From an uncultured Lachnospiraceae bacterium (GTDB lineage: Bacteria > Bacillota > Clostridia > Lachnospirales > Lachnospiraceae), in contig CAMOWK010000010.1 of NCBI GenBank assembly GCA_946628415.1, positions 28,353 to 92,352 of the forward strand: DNA of 64,000 bases. The letters are read 5' to 3'. Of the stretch, positions 41,400 through 49,825 are shown piece after piece; position 1 is the stretch's first letter, and each line of letters begins with the position of its first letter. Below the pieces are notes generated by a model, which was not told the DNA's origin, made no database searches, and saw only the letters and a program-made list of their open reading frames with translations. The position numbers were made by a program, and so were the translations under genes.

Positions 41400-43853
41400 A
41401 TGGACGTAAAGGATTTTACAGGAAAACTGGATAAAATGTTTAAGGAAGGCAAAGCGGATGCGGTTCCTGCTTATTTTGAAGAGTGCAAATTAAAAGCAAA
41501 AGCTGAAAATGACAAAGAGTTTCTTGCCGTAATCCTTAACGAAGAGATAGGTTACTTTCGCCAGAAAAGTAAATATGCGAGAGGTATAGAGTCGGGAAAG
41601 GAAGCCCTCCGCATATTGGAAGAACTGGGACAAAATGAAACGCTCCCATACGCTATGACCCTTCTTAATCAAGGAACAATTTTAAGGGCAGCCGGAAAAC
41701 TTGACGACGCAGTCTATGCATACAGCGAGGTTTTCAGGCTATTTGAAATGCTTCTTCCTCCAACTGACAGGCATTATGCGGAAGTTTATAATAATGTCGC
41801 ACTTCTCTACGAGGAACTTGGACGCTTTGATAAGGCTGAAGATGCTCTTATGAATGCAATCCGTATAGGTGAAATAAACGGTACAACTGTTTACAGAGCA
41901 GCTGTAAGCTACGCCAATCTCGGTCAGGTTGTACTGAGAAACAAAAGAACAGGTCTTGCCATGTATTATTTCATCCTTTCGGATAAACTGTTTAATGAAA
42001 AGGAGCTTTATGATAACCACCACGCTCTTGCTCTTTCAGGCATGGCTGAAGCATATACTGAAATGTACCGCACGAAATCTAGCTTCGATGATGCAGATAA
42101 AGACGCAACTTATATATCACCCGAAGCAAGTGAACTGATCAAAAACGCCGACATCTATTACAAAAAAGCTCTTAATATGATTGAAGAGTCTATCGGAAAG
42201 AATAAAGACTGGGAAAGGCTTAACGAAAAATATACTGAATTCAAAAAAAGCTATGCAGATATTACCGAAGGATCAAAGATAAATCAGGACTTTGAAAGAG
42301 TCAGCCCTTACATGTCCGGTATGGATATGTCCATAGATTTCTACGAGAAGTACGGGAAAGCCATGATTCATGAAAAATTTCCTGAATATGAATCCCGAAT
42401 AGCAGTAGGAAAAGCAGGTGAAGGTTCTGAATGCTTCGGTTTTGATGACCTGATTTCCAGAGACCATGATTTTAAACCGGGATTCTCAATGTGGTTATCC
42501 GACGAGGATTACGATAAAATCGGCGAAAGCCTAAGTAAGGAGTATGAAACTATATACGATACGTATATATCCTCGCAAAATACCAATCCCATGAATCCGC
42601 CATCAGCCACGGCACCAGGAGCAGAAAACCGGTATGGCGTCAGAAAAATAAGCGACTTCTACGAGTCATTTACAGGAAAAGCTGATGGTCCAAAAAGCAT
42701 ACGTGACTGGGCTGCACTTCTGACTGATGAAAGCATCATATCCCTTGCCGCAGCAACGAACGGAAGAGTTTTCCGGGATGACTCAGGTGTTTTTTCAGGA
42801 ATTAGAGAAAATCTCCTCTCCTACTTTCCGGAAAGGCTCTATATCATAAAACTGGCGGAGGCTGTAACAAGATTCGGTCAGGCTGCCCAGTACAATTATG
42901 CACGTGCAGTAAAAAGAAAGGATGCCGTTTCAGCTTCCCTCGAAAGAGACAAAGCTGTAAGGTATGCTCTTTATACAGTCTACCTTCTTAACAGAAAGTA
43001 CCATCCTCACGATAAGTGGATGAGACGTGGCATTACGAGTCTTCCCGTCCTTTCGGAAATAGGTTATCTGTTAGATGACATTGCACTTCTTAATGTTATG
43101 GACAGTAAAACAAATGAAATGTATCTTGAACTTATATCACGGGACATTCTGAGTGCAGTTAAGGATGAAGGCATTTTTTCGGGCAGCAGTACATTTCTCC
43201 CTGACTATGCAGAAAAGTTTAACAGACGTATCGAGCTTATGGATATGGATGTAGACGCACTTTCCGAATACACTGCCAAGCTTGAGTTCAAGACCTTTGA
43301 CAAGGTTAGGAATAAAGGCGGACGTGCCTACTGCCAGAATGACTGGCCAACTTTCAGAATTATGAGAAAGAGCCAGTACATGAACTGGACAGTTCCCATG
43401 CTTGTTCAGTACATTATGGATTTTGAGGGAGCTCTCTCCTGCGGCAGGAATATGATAACCGAGAAATACGGTTATATGATGGAATTCACAAGGCCCGAGG
43501 AATTTGCCGAAATTAAAGATAAGCTTCCTAAAGTAACTGAGAAGAAAAGAAAGATTGTTGACGAGCTTGCAAAAATTCATGTTGAATGGACCGAAGACTT
43601 CGGCAAGCGTTATCCATCCCTCATAAAACATGCAAGAACCATTCACAGCAGCGAGGATATTCCCAAGTCCACCTCATCCGAAACATATCTTAAAGGTGAA
43701 CTTTATACATATTCCGACACAATGCTCATGATGTACGGACGTTTCATCGTAAGCTTATATAAAGAGGGCATCAACCTTACAGAAAGAACAGTGGAAAACA
43801 CAGTTAAAATGTATGGCTATGAATCTCTCGAAGACGCAGCAAAAAAGAACTAG
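41400..43853 (+). CDS. TPR - DUF4037 - DUF4125 fusion protein
   Basis: A large cytoplasmic protein of 817 residues, function unknown. Residues 1-240 form TPR-like helical repeats (LPYAMTLLNQGTILRAAGKLDDAVYAYSEV and following units of the kind). Residues about 310-610 match DUF4037, a nucleotidyltransferase-like family, with GEGSECFGFDDLISRDHDF near 340-358 as its metal-binding candidate. Residues about 635-815 match DUF4125, with DWPTFRIMRKSQYMNW, EKYGYMMEFTRPEEF and SSETYLKGELYTYSD. The family names are assigned from memory of these motifs. It diverges from the efflux operon and opens the plus-strand island. Confidence 0.75.
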   Translation: MDVKDFTGKLDKMFKEGKADAVPAYFEECKLKAKAENDKEFLAVILNEEIGYFRQKSKYARGIESGKEALRILEELGQNETLPYAMTLLNQGTILRAAGKLDDAVYAYSEVFRLFEMLLPPTDRHYAEVYNNVALLYEELGRFDKAEDALMNAIRIGEINGTTVYRAAVSYANLGQVVLRNKRTGLAMYYFILSDKLFNEKELYDNHHALALSGMAEAYTEMYRTKSSFDDADKDATYISPEASELIKNADIYYKKALNMIEESIGKNKDWERLNEKYTEFKKSYADITEGSKINQDFERVSPYMSGMDMSIDFYEKYGKAMIHEKFPEYESRIAVGKAGEGSECFGFDDLISRDHDFKPGFSMWLSDEDYDKIGESLSKEYETIYDTYISSQNTNPMNPPSATAPGAENRYGVRKISDFYESFTGKADGPKSIRDWAALLTDESIISLAAATNGRVFRDDSGVFSGIRENLLSYFPERLYIIKLAEAVTRFGQAAQYNYARAVKRKDAVSASLERDKAVRYALYTVYLLNRKYHPHDKWMRRGITSLPVLSEIGYLLDDIALLNVMDSKTNEMYLELISRDILSAVKDEGIFSGSSTFLPDYAEKFNRRIELMDMDVDALSEYTAKLEFKTFDKVRNKGGRAYCQNDWPTFRIMRKSQYMNWTVPMLVQYIMDFEGALSCGRNMITEKYGYMMEFTRPEEFAEIKDKLPKVTEKKRKIVDELAKIHVEWTEDFGKRYPSLIKHARTIHSSEDIPKSTSSETYLKGELYTYSDTMLMMYGRFIVSLYKEGINLTERTVENTVKMYGYESLEDAAKKN

Positions 43854-43947
43854 GACAAATACTCTATTTTATTTGTTGCTTATTTGTTGCTCATTTTCTG
43901 TTAAAATCATATTTGATGTTATAACTTTAACTTTTCAGGAGGGGTAT

Positions 43948-44784
43948 ATGGCACTTTCATTACTTACACCATTAGATTTAGATAAGTTTTCTCATCTGTT
44001 TCCTGATACAATCTTACAGGATCTGCCGGCAGATGAAATTCTGATAGGATACATTGAAGAAAATCCTTTAGCAGCTACCGGTATTCTCATGGCTCATATT
44101 GAAGAAAATAATATGATGATAGACTGGCTCTATGTAGACGAGGAATACCGTCGTAAAGGTGCTGCCAGAGAGATGATAGATTTTCTTATTGAAAACTCTG
44201 AGAAGGCCGAAGGCATTTATGGTATATCAGCTATATTTACGCAGGAACATGATAATATGTTCAAAATGTTCAAAGCCATGAATTTCTTTGTATCATTTAG
44301 AGAAGGTACTGTGGGATTCGAAACTACTGTTGAAGACTTTCCTATATTCCCTGTGATAGGTGAGAAAAGCGGAGAAATAATGTCAGTAAAGGATGTCCCA
44401 TCAGAAGAGCTTAACAGATTTTCTAAGCTTGTTAATGATTCGGCACTTCCAGGCATTGCAATATCATTTCCATTTACATTTTCTTCTTATATTCCGGAGA
44501 GTTCTGTTATTTTAGAGAACGGGAAGATTAAAGGAGTATGTCTTATGGAAGAAAGCGGCGATGGGCTCATACTTTCATGGGCTTATAATATCAGTAAACA
44601 AGCAGCAAATTTTCCTGCATTACTCAATTATTGTACCAAACTTATAAAGGATAAATATCCTGCTAAAACATCTATAGGGATAGCCAGTCTGAATACTAAG
44701 GTTAATGAAATTATTGATACTTATGTTCCGGTAAAAGACAGAGTTGAAATCTATTTTGCAACTTACCCATTCAGAATTGATTAA
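43948..44784 (+). CDS. GNAT family acetyltransferase
   Basis: A 278-residue protein with an N-terminal GNAT domain: IDWLYVDEEYRRKGAAREMIDFLIE holds the acetyl-CoA pyrophosphate loop (RRKGAA) near residues 71-77. The C-terminal half (about 150-278) looks like a second, degenerate GNAT-like domain. The target is unknown. The start at 43948 was chosen because AGGAGGGG lies seven bases before it; the frame is open further upstream into the preceding gene. It follows the DUF4037/4125 gene by about 95 bases. Confidence 0.83.
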   Translation: MALSLLTPLDLDKFSHLFPDTILQDLPADEILIGYIEENPLAATGILMAHIEENNMMIDWLYVDEEYRRKGAAREMIDFLIENSEKAEGIYGISAIFTQEHDNMFKMFKAMNFFVSFREGTVGFETTVEDFPIFPVIGEKSGEIMSVKDVPSEELNRFSKLVNDSALPGIAISFPFTFSSYIPESSVILENGKIKGVCLMEESGDGLILSWAYNISKQAANFPALLNYCTKLIKDKYPAKTSIGIASLNTKVNEIIDTYVPVKDRVEIYFATYPFRID

Positions 44785-44822
44785 ACGCTACATTCTAGTA
44801 TAAAGTATAGGAGGATAAAGAT

Positions 44823-46229
44823 ATGCCAAAAACACTTGACGAAGTAATGGCCTACATTAAACAAATGCAGAAATCAGCCGGGAATAATAATAAGATTTCT
44901 GATGATGAGATACGTCGTTACATTTTTTCAGACATGAGTAATGATGCCAGAACTGACAGTAAGGTTTCTGAATATGTAGTAGAGCTTATGACAAAACATC
45001 CCAAAATCAGGAAGGAACTCAAGGACACACTGCCAGAGACACACAAGAAAATTAAAACTAAAATGTCTAAACTGCGCACTGTTGCCGGTCGTACCGGTAT
45101 GGATAAACTGAAGAATGATTTCTGGGGTACTAAAAAACGAGCAGCAAAAAGAGAATTGGAAGAAATAGCCCAGGCAAAAAGAGCTTCTCTAAATAATACA
45201 GCTTTAAATCAAGATGCTAAAAAATATATACATTCCGGCAGAGGCAGACATCATTTTACATTTATAACCAATTATGTAGGGCTTGGTAGTCAGGATGACA
45301 GACGTGACAAAAAGGAATTTAATGAGACAGACCTTAAGAATAAAATAGAGCACAGAACTCCCGATGGAATGCTTCGAGGAGCATATTATGAACCTAAGGA
45401 AAAGAACCCATCCGGTAAAGTTGTCATATTCTTCTCAGGCTCCGCCGGTTCTGCGGCTACCTATAGTGAAAATGTCGTTAAGGAATATATGAAAAAAGGA
45501 ATCCCTGTAGTGACCATGGATTACAGAGGATTTGGTAAAAGTGATACTTTGAATAAAAAGGGTAAAAAAATAGGCACTCCACTTTCAGAGAATTCCATCT
45601 ATAAAGATGGTAAGGAGATGCTGAAGTATGTGATGGAGACTATGCATGTGAAACCTGAAAATATCATTTTGCATGGTTACTCACTAGGCGGCGCAGTAGC
45701 TTCTAAAGTGGCTGCAGATTTCGCACAGACTCAGCAAAAAAGGGCTCTCGAGCAGGGACGTAATGTCAAGAAGCTTGGAGGAGTCGTACTTCACAGTCCT
45801 ATTGCTTCAATGAGTGAAGCGGCGCATGATACTATATATGACGCTTTCAAAGGTGTTCCGGTAGTCGGAGGTTTTCTGGCAGCAACATTTGGTCATGCAT
45901 TTGGTTATTTTGCAGGTAATGAAGCAAGGATGCATAGCGGTTCATATAATACCCGGGAGCATATGCGAAGACTACATAAGTTTGACCCTGATATACCTGT
46001 ACATTATTGCAGCGGTTTGGAGGATAGCGGAGATCAGTTATCTATCCAAAGAACCAATATTCATAATGATCCTAAGGCGAGATTTGAAAACAACTCTTCT
46101 CATGTAGGATTAGAAGGTCATGATGGTTATAACTTTAACGCTAATAAGATTCCGACTATGCTAAATACCAGCAGAAAAGATCTTGTCGGTCCGCAAAAAG
46201 AAGTGGCTCCTAAAGTTCCCGGTAAGTAA
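44823..46229 (+). CDS. Alpha/beta hydrolase with long helical N-terminal region
   Basis: A 468-residue protein. The first 150 residues are charged and helical without a known domain. The core (about 190-440) is an alpha/beta hydrolase: VVIFFSGSAGSAATY (oxyanion region), VVTMDYRGFGKSDT, the nucleophile elbow GYSLGG (Ser near residue 285) and a likely His near SSHVGLEGHDG. AGGAGG lies before the ATG. No signal peptide is seen. A role as a lipase, esterase or secreted effector cannot be decided. It shares strand and short spacing with the GNAT gene. Confidence 0.82.
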   Translation: MPKTLDEVMAYIKQMQKSAGNNNKISDDEIRRYIFSDMSNDARTDSKVSEYVVELMTKHPKIRKELKDTLPETHKKIKTKMSKLRTVAGRTGMDKLKNDFWGTKKRAAKRELEEIAQAKRASLNNTALNQDAKKYIHSGRGRHHFTFITNYVGLGSQDDRRDKKEFNETDLKNKIEHRTPDGMLRGAYYEPKEKNPSGKVVIFFSGSAGSAATYSENVVKEYMKKGIPVVTMDYRGFGKSDTLNKKGKKIGTPLSENSIYKDGKEMLKYVMETMHVKPENIILHGYSLGGAVASKVAADFAQTQQKRALEQGRNVKKLGGVVLHSPIASMSEAAHDTIYDAFKGVPVVGGFLAATFGHAFGYFAGNEARMHSGSYNTREHMRRLHKFDPDIPVHYCSGLEDSGDQLSIQRTNIHNDPKARFENNSSHVGLEGHDGYNFNANKIPTMLNTSRKDLVGPQKEVAPKVPGK

Positions 46230-46236
46230 TTAAGCG

Positions 46237-46264
46237 AAAAATCATCTTCCAAATAATGATTTTT
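46237..46264. terminator. Bidirectional terminator between the hydrolase and HMA genes
   Basis: AAAAATCAT and ATGATTTTT form a perfect 9-bp stem around 10 bases, with T on both sides. It lies between converging genes and overlaps the end of the HMA gene by about 20 bases. Confidence 0.7.
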
Positions 46265-46493
46265 TAACATATTCCGAAACTTCCGAAGACACATACGTAT
46301 ATCCTGTATCATTAATGATCTTCTTTAACGTTTCCTCATCGATCATTTCATCATTCAGGAATACAGTTTCCTTATTTTTATGGCTGCTCTTCACTTTTTT
46401 TGCTGAAGGAGCAGCCTTTCTTATTGCTTCATTTACATGTGCCTCGCACATATTGCACATCATTCCGTCAACCTTAACAGTAAACTTGTACAT
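46242..46493 (-). CDS. Heavy-metal-associated (HMA) domain protein
   Basis: An 83-residue ferredoxin-like-fold protein. The metal-binding loop reads DGMMCNMCEAHVNEA (CxxC near residues 13-16). Such small proteins usually carry copper(I) or sit on the end of metal ATPases. Here the gene is last in the ferrous-iron uptake operon, directly behind the Cys-rich membrane peptide with no spacer. It may serve iron handling or be a passenger; no evidence decides. Confidence 0.85.
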   Translation of the reverse strand: MYKFTVKVDGMMCNMCEAHVNEAIRKAAPSAKKVKSSHKNKETVFLNDEMIDEETLKKIINDTGYTYVSSEVSEYVKKSLFGR

Positions 46494-46757
46494 TTAAAAT
46501 TCTCCCTTATTTATTTTGTTATTTTTCATAGCTTTTCTTGCATTTTTGATTGCTTTTTTAGCCCGCCGCATTTCAGCCCTGCTTATACCGTTCATATTGC
46601 AGGAACTGCCGCATCCGGAACAGCTGCCGCCACATCCGGCACAGTTACCTGTGCCGGATAGCTCAGCCTTGAAAGATCTAAATGCATTTCGGCCACAAAA
46701 ATAAACAATTACAAGGAGAATAGCTATAACAATTATATGTCCGAGAACCGCATTCAT
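46494..46757 (-). CDS. FeoB-associated Cys-rich membrane protein
   Basis: An 87-residue protein with one N-terminal membrane segment (about residues 7-23) and a Cys cluster NCAGCGGSCSGCGSSC (about 38-53), then a Lys-rich tail. This plan matches the FeoB-associated Cys-rich group common in Clostridia. It may pass Fe(II) to or from FeoB. It follows feoB after 13 bases. Confidence 0.85.
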   Translation of the reverse strand: MNAVLGHIIVIAILLVIVYFCGRNAFRSFKAELSGTGNCAGCGGSCSGCGSSCNMNGISRAEMRRAKKAIKNARKAMKNNKINKGEF

Positions 46758-46770
46758 ATCATTTCCTCAT

Positions 46771-49053
46771 TTAACCAACTGCTTCAACTGCAGTAAGATC
46801 CTTAACCTCTTCCTCCGGCTTATAGCCTTTACGGAACAACATAAATAATAACACGATAAGAAGTATAATTGCAACAACACTGCCTGCGCCGAATGTTACA
46901 TCACCTGTGAAAAGTCCCATTATATTATAGAATACAAGTCCCATCACATAAGCCCAAAGTGTCATGTAACCTATAGCTGCCCAAGTCCATTTAGCATTGT
47001 TCATCTCACGCTTGATAGCGCCTATTGCAGCAAAACATGGTGCGCACAGAAGATTGAATACCATGAATGCAAAACCACCTGCCATGGAATAATCAGCTGC
47101 AACTCTGTCCCAAATCTGATCACCGTTTTCTTCAAGTTCTTCTTCAGAGTCATCATAATTATAAAGTACACCGAAAGTACCGACAACTTCCTCCTTGGCA
47201 ACAAGACCTGTTACTGTTGCTACAGTAGCTCTCCAGTTACCGAAACCAAGAGGTCTGAATACAGGTGCTACAGTACTTCCAACACTTGCAAGAAGTGAAG
47301 CATCCATTGAATTAACATCCTCGACACTTACATTCATCTTTTCTGCAAGTTCTCCGATATATTCATCTGTTGCAAGTGTTTCATCCTCAAAAAGATTTTC
47401 TACAAGTCCAAACTTACCATTAACTGCTCCAAATGCAGACAGGAACCATATAATTATTGAGCTTATAACTATAACTGATCCTGCACGTTTGATAAATGAC
47501 CAGCCTCTCTCCCACATTGAACGAAGAACGCCGCCAACTGAAGGTACATGGTAATTTGGAAGCTCCATAACGAATGGTGCCGGCTGACCAGCAAAAGCCT
47601 TGAATTTCTTAAGTATTATACCTGAAAGAATTATTGAACCTATTCCGATAAAGTATGCTGATGTAGCAATCCACGGTGATTCACCGAATATAGCGCCTGC
47701 GATAAGACCTATGATAGGAAGCTTTGCACCGCAAGGCATAAATGTCGTTGTCATAACTGTCATTCTTCTGTCACGTTCATTTTCTATAGTACGGCTTGCC
47801 ATTACACCCGGAACGCCACAACCCATTGCAACGAGACAAGGAATGAATGACTTACCTGAAAGTCCGAACTGACGGAAGATACGGTCCATTACAAATGCAA
47901 CTCTGGACATGTATCCGATATCCTCAAGAATTGCAAGGAGGAGGAACAGTACGAGCATCTGTGGTACGAAACCGATAACAGCTCCTACACCTGCAACAAT
48001 ACCATCCTGAATAAGTCCGTAAAGGACAGTTCCTTCACTGATATGGCAGAGCCCAAGTAACCAGTCAAAGAAGCTCGGTACCCATTCACCAAAAATCACA
48101 TCATTCGTAAAATCAGTTGCCATGGTTCCTATTGAGAATTTCCATCCTCCCATAGCTATTGCATATATAAGGAACATTACTGCAGCGAATATAGGAAGTC
48201 CGAGTATTCTGTTTGTAACTATCTTATCAATCTTGTCAGATGTTGAAAGCTCGCCCTTCTTTCTTGCCTTCTTTACAGCATCCTTTGTGACTTCAGCAAT
48301 GTAGTTATATCTTGCATTTGTGATGATACTCTCTGAATCATCATCCTCTTCTTTTTCAGACTCTTCTATGATGCTTTCAAGCTCTTTAAGCTTACTTTGA
48401 TCGATCTTCATCGTTTCAAGAGCTTTACTGTCTCTTTCATAGACCTTGACAGCACTCCAGCGAAGAAGCTTTTCATCAACTATTCCTTTTATTTCATTTT
48501 CAATCTTAGTGATTGTCTGGAGCAGACTGTCTGTAAATATCTCAGGTCTTTCCACAGAGTTTCCTGACTCTGCCAGCTTAACAGCTTTTTCTATAAGCGA
48601 ATCAGCACCATCTCCTTTAAGTGCCGATAATTCAACCACTTCACATCCAAGCTTTTCACCAAGCTTTCCGGCATCTATCTTATCACCATTTTTCTTAACA
48701 AGATCCATCATGTTAAGAGCTATTATCATCGGAACGCCAAGTTCAAGAAGCTGTGTTGTAAGATAAAGGTTACGTTCTATATTTGTACCGTCAACTATGT
48801 TTATGATAGCATCCGGCTTTTCATTTACAAGGTAAGTTCTTGATACAACCTCTTCAAGTGTATAAGGTGAAAGAGAATAAATACCCGGAAGATCCTGTAT
48901 CACTACATCCTTATGTCCTTTAAGTTTTCCTTCCTTCTTTTCTACAGTAACCCCCGGCCAGTTACCAACATACTGCTGGCTTCCTGTAAGGCTGTTGAAG
49001 AGTGTTGTTTTACCACTGTTCGGATTACCTGCAAGAGCAATTTTGATACTCAT
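46771..49053 (-). CDS. feoB: Ferrous iron transport protein FeoB
   Basis: The main Fe(II) permease of the inner membrane. The 760 residues have an N-terminal G domain (GNPNSGKTTLFNSL, residues 8-21; DLPG; NMMD) and a core of about ten membrane segments. The Gate motifs appear as CLVAMGCGVPG and MPCGAKLPIIGLIAG. A conserved C-terminal Cys occurs in LLCAPCFAAIGA. It follows feoA after 13 bases, and the Cys-rich peptide gene comes next. Production is probably controlled through TTAG-N6-CTAA operators upstream. Confidence 0.97.
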   Translation of the reverse strand: MSIKIALAGNPNSGKTTLFNSLTGSQQYVGNWPGVTVEKKEGKLKGHKDVVIQDLPGIYSLSPYTLEEVVSRTYLVNEKPDAIINIVDGTNIERNLYLTTQLLELGVPMIIALNMMDLVKKNGDKIDAGKLGEKLGCEVVELSALKGDGADSLIEKAVKLAESGNSVERPEIFTDSLLQTITKIENEIKGIVDEKLLRWSAVKVYERDSKALETMKIDQSKLKELESIIEESEKEEDDDSESIITNARYNYIAEVTKDAVKKARKKGELSTSDKIDKIVTNRILGLPIFAAVMFLIYAIAMGGWKFSIGTMATDFTNDVIFGEWVPSFFDWLLGLCHISEGTVLYGLIQDGIVAGVGAVIGFVPQMLVLFLLLAILEDIGYMSRVAFVMDRIFRQFGLSGKSFIPCLVAMGCGVPGVMASRTIENERDRRMTVMTTTFMPCGAKLPIIGLIAGAIFGESPWIATSAYFIGIGSIILSGIILKKFKAFAGQPAPFVMELPNYHVPSVGGVLRSMWERGWSFIKRAGSVIVISSIIIWFLSAFGAVNGKFGLVENLFEDETLATDEYIGELAEKMNVSVEDVNSMDASLLASVGSTVAPVFRPLGFGNWRATVATVTGLVAKEEVVGTFGVLYNYDDSEEELEENGDQIWDRVAADYSMAGGFAFMVFNLLCAPCFAAIGAIKREMNNAKWTWAAIGYMTLWAYVMGLVFYNIMGLFTGDVTFGAGSVVAIILLIVLLFMLFRKGYKPEEEVKDLTAVEAVG

Positions 49054-49066
49054 TAAAATGTCCTCC

Positions 49067-49291
49067 TTAAACTTCTACTTCTATCATTTCAGCATCAGCT
49101 TTTCTAACAGAAAGCTCATAACCTCTTACGTTTAATTCCATAGGATCGCCAAGAGGCGCAACCTTCCTAACATAAACCTCTGTGCCCTTGGTAAGTCCCA
49201 TGTCCATGATTCTTCTTTTGGTAGGTCCTTCACCATGAAGTTTCTTTATAGTGGCTGTTTCGCCTACCCTTACGTCTTTGAGTGTCATCAC
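49067..49291 (-). CDS. feoA: Ferrous iron transport protein FeoA (second)
   Basis: A 74-residue SH3-like protein that acts with FeoB, here directly upstream of it. FeoA features are GETATIKKLHGEGPTKRRIMDMGLTKGTEVYVRK and RGYELSVRKADAEMIEV. It is the second feoA; the first is at 49448. Fourteen bases separate it from feoB, with a clear RBS GAGAGGAGC before its start. Confidence 0.95.
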   Translation of the reverse strand: MMTLKDVRVGETATIKKLHGEGPTKRRIMDMGLTKGTEVYVRKVAPLGDPMELNVRGYELSVRKADAEMIEVEV

Positions 49292-49374
49292 TTTAGCTCC
49301 TCTCTAATAAAACTATATTGTCACGTGGGGTATCACGTATCAAACATTTTTTCATATGTATATATAATCATTTA

Positions 49375-49388
49375 TTAGCCAATGCTAA
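49375..49388. promoter_or_regulatory. Candidate metal-regulator operator upstream of feoA2-feoB
   Basis: TTAG-CCAATG-CTAA, a near-palindrome inside TTAGC/GCTAA, matches the TTAG-N6-CTAA form found at 49723-49736. It lies in the 156-base gap between the two feoA genes. Beside it are two GCCCGGGA copies and a GACACGA/TCGTGTC stem (about 49409-49443), which might be a terminator or RNA element. Confidence 0.5.
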
Positions 49389-49447
49389 CTCCCGGGCAAA
49401 TGATAAGACACGACCTTTTTATACTTCCCGGGCATCGTGTCCATCTC

Positions 49448-49687
49448 TTAATTAGTTATATTAACAAATATCTTGCTTACCATACTCCTGTCGAGTGCAA
49501 TACGGCTGTCTTTGACCTGTACTATAAGACTTCCGGAAACATCGCTTATAATGTTCAATTCTTGACCAACAGTAAAACCGAGTTCGTACAAATGCTGACG
49601 AACTTCTTCACTACCGCTTATCCGGGCTATCTCAACATTTTCACCTGCTCTTGCCATTGTCAATGGTAACACTTTGGTCTCCTCCAT
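49448..49687 (-). CDS. feoA: Ferrous iron transport protein FeoA (first)
   Basis: A 79-residue FeoA-family protein, first of the operon. The SH3-like core reads LTMARAGENVEIARISGSEEVRQHLYELGFTVGQELNII, then VQVKDSRIALDRSMVSKIFV. It is less like typical FeoA than the copy beside feoB. Tandem FeoA proteins are frequent in Clostridia. A near-consensus promoter with an operator-like palindrome lies upstream; the RBS is weak. Confidence 0.93.
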   Translation of the reverse strand: MEETKVLPLTMARAGENVEIARISGSEEVRQHLYELGFTVGQELNIISDVSGSLIVQVKDSRIALDRSMVSKIFVNITN

Positions 49688-49721
49688 GCCTGTATCAGAA
49701 ATATAACAATTCTCTAACGTG

Positions 49722-49753
49722 GTTAGTATAGACTAACATTGTTAAAATGTCAA
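49722..49753 (-). promoter_or_regulatory. Promoter and overlapping operator of the feo operon
   Basis: On the minus strand, -35 TTGACA and -10 TATACT are 17 bases apart. The -10 lies inside a palindrome GTTAGT-CTAT-ACTAAC (49722-49737), a TTAG-N6-CTAA element recalling DtxR/IdeR/MntR-type operators. A metal-loaded repressor there would block RNA polymerase; the regulator is not identified. Confidence 0.65.
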
Positions 49754-49775
49754 TTATATTAGTGAATAAACTTCA

Positions 49776-49807
49776 AAAATAATCCTCCGGAAATCCGGAG
49801 GGATTAT
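49776..49807 (-). terminator. Terminator of purA
   Basis: On the minus strand AATAATCC-CTCCGG and CCGGAGG-ATTATT form a long stem followed by TTTTTG, 19 bases past the purA stop. Confidence 0.85.
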
Positions 49808-49825
49808 TTTAATCAGTATTAATAA

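Noticed and set aside
43813..43947. Upstream extension of the GNAT frame into the preceding gene
   Set aside because: It overlaps the end of the DUF4125 gene, lacks a ribosome binding site, and a strong AGGAGG site marks 43948.
49409..49443. Possible riboswitch between the two feoA genes
   Set aside because: The GACACGA/TCGTGTC stem is real, but no known aptamer matches; it is noted only within the operator entry.
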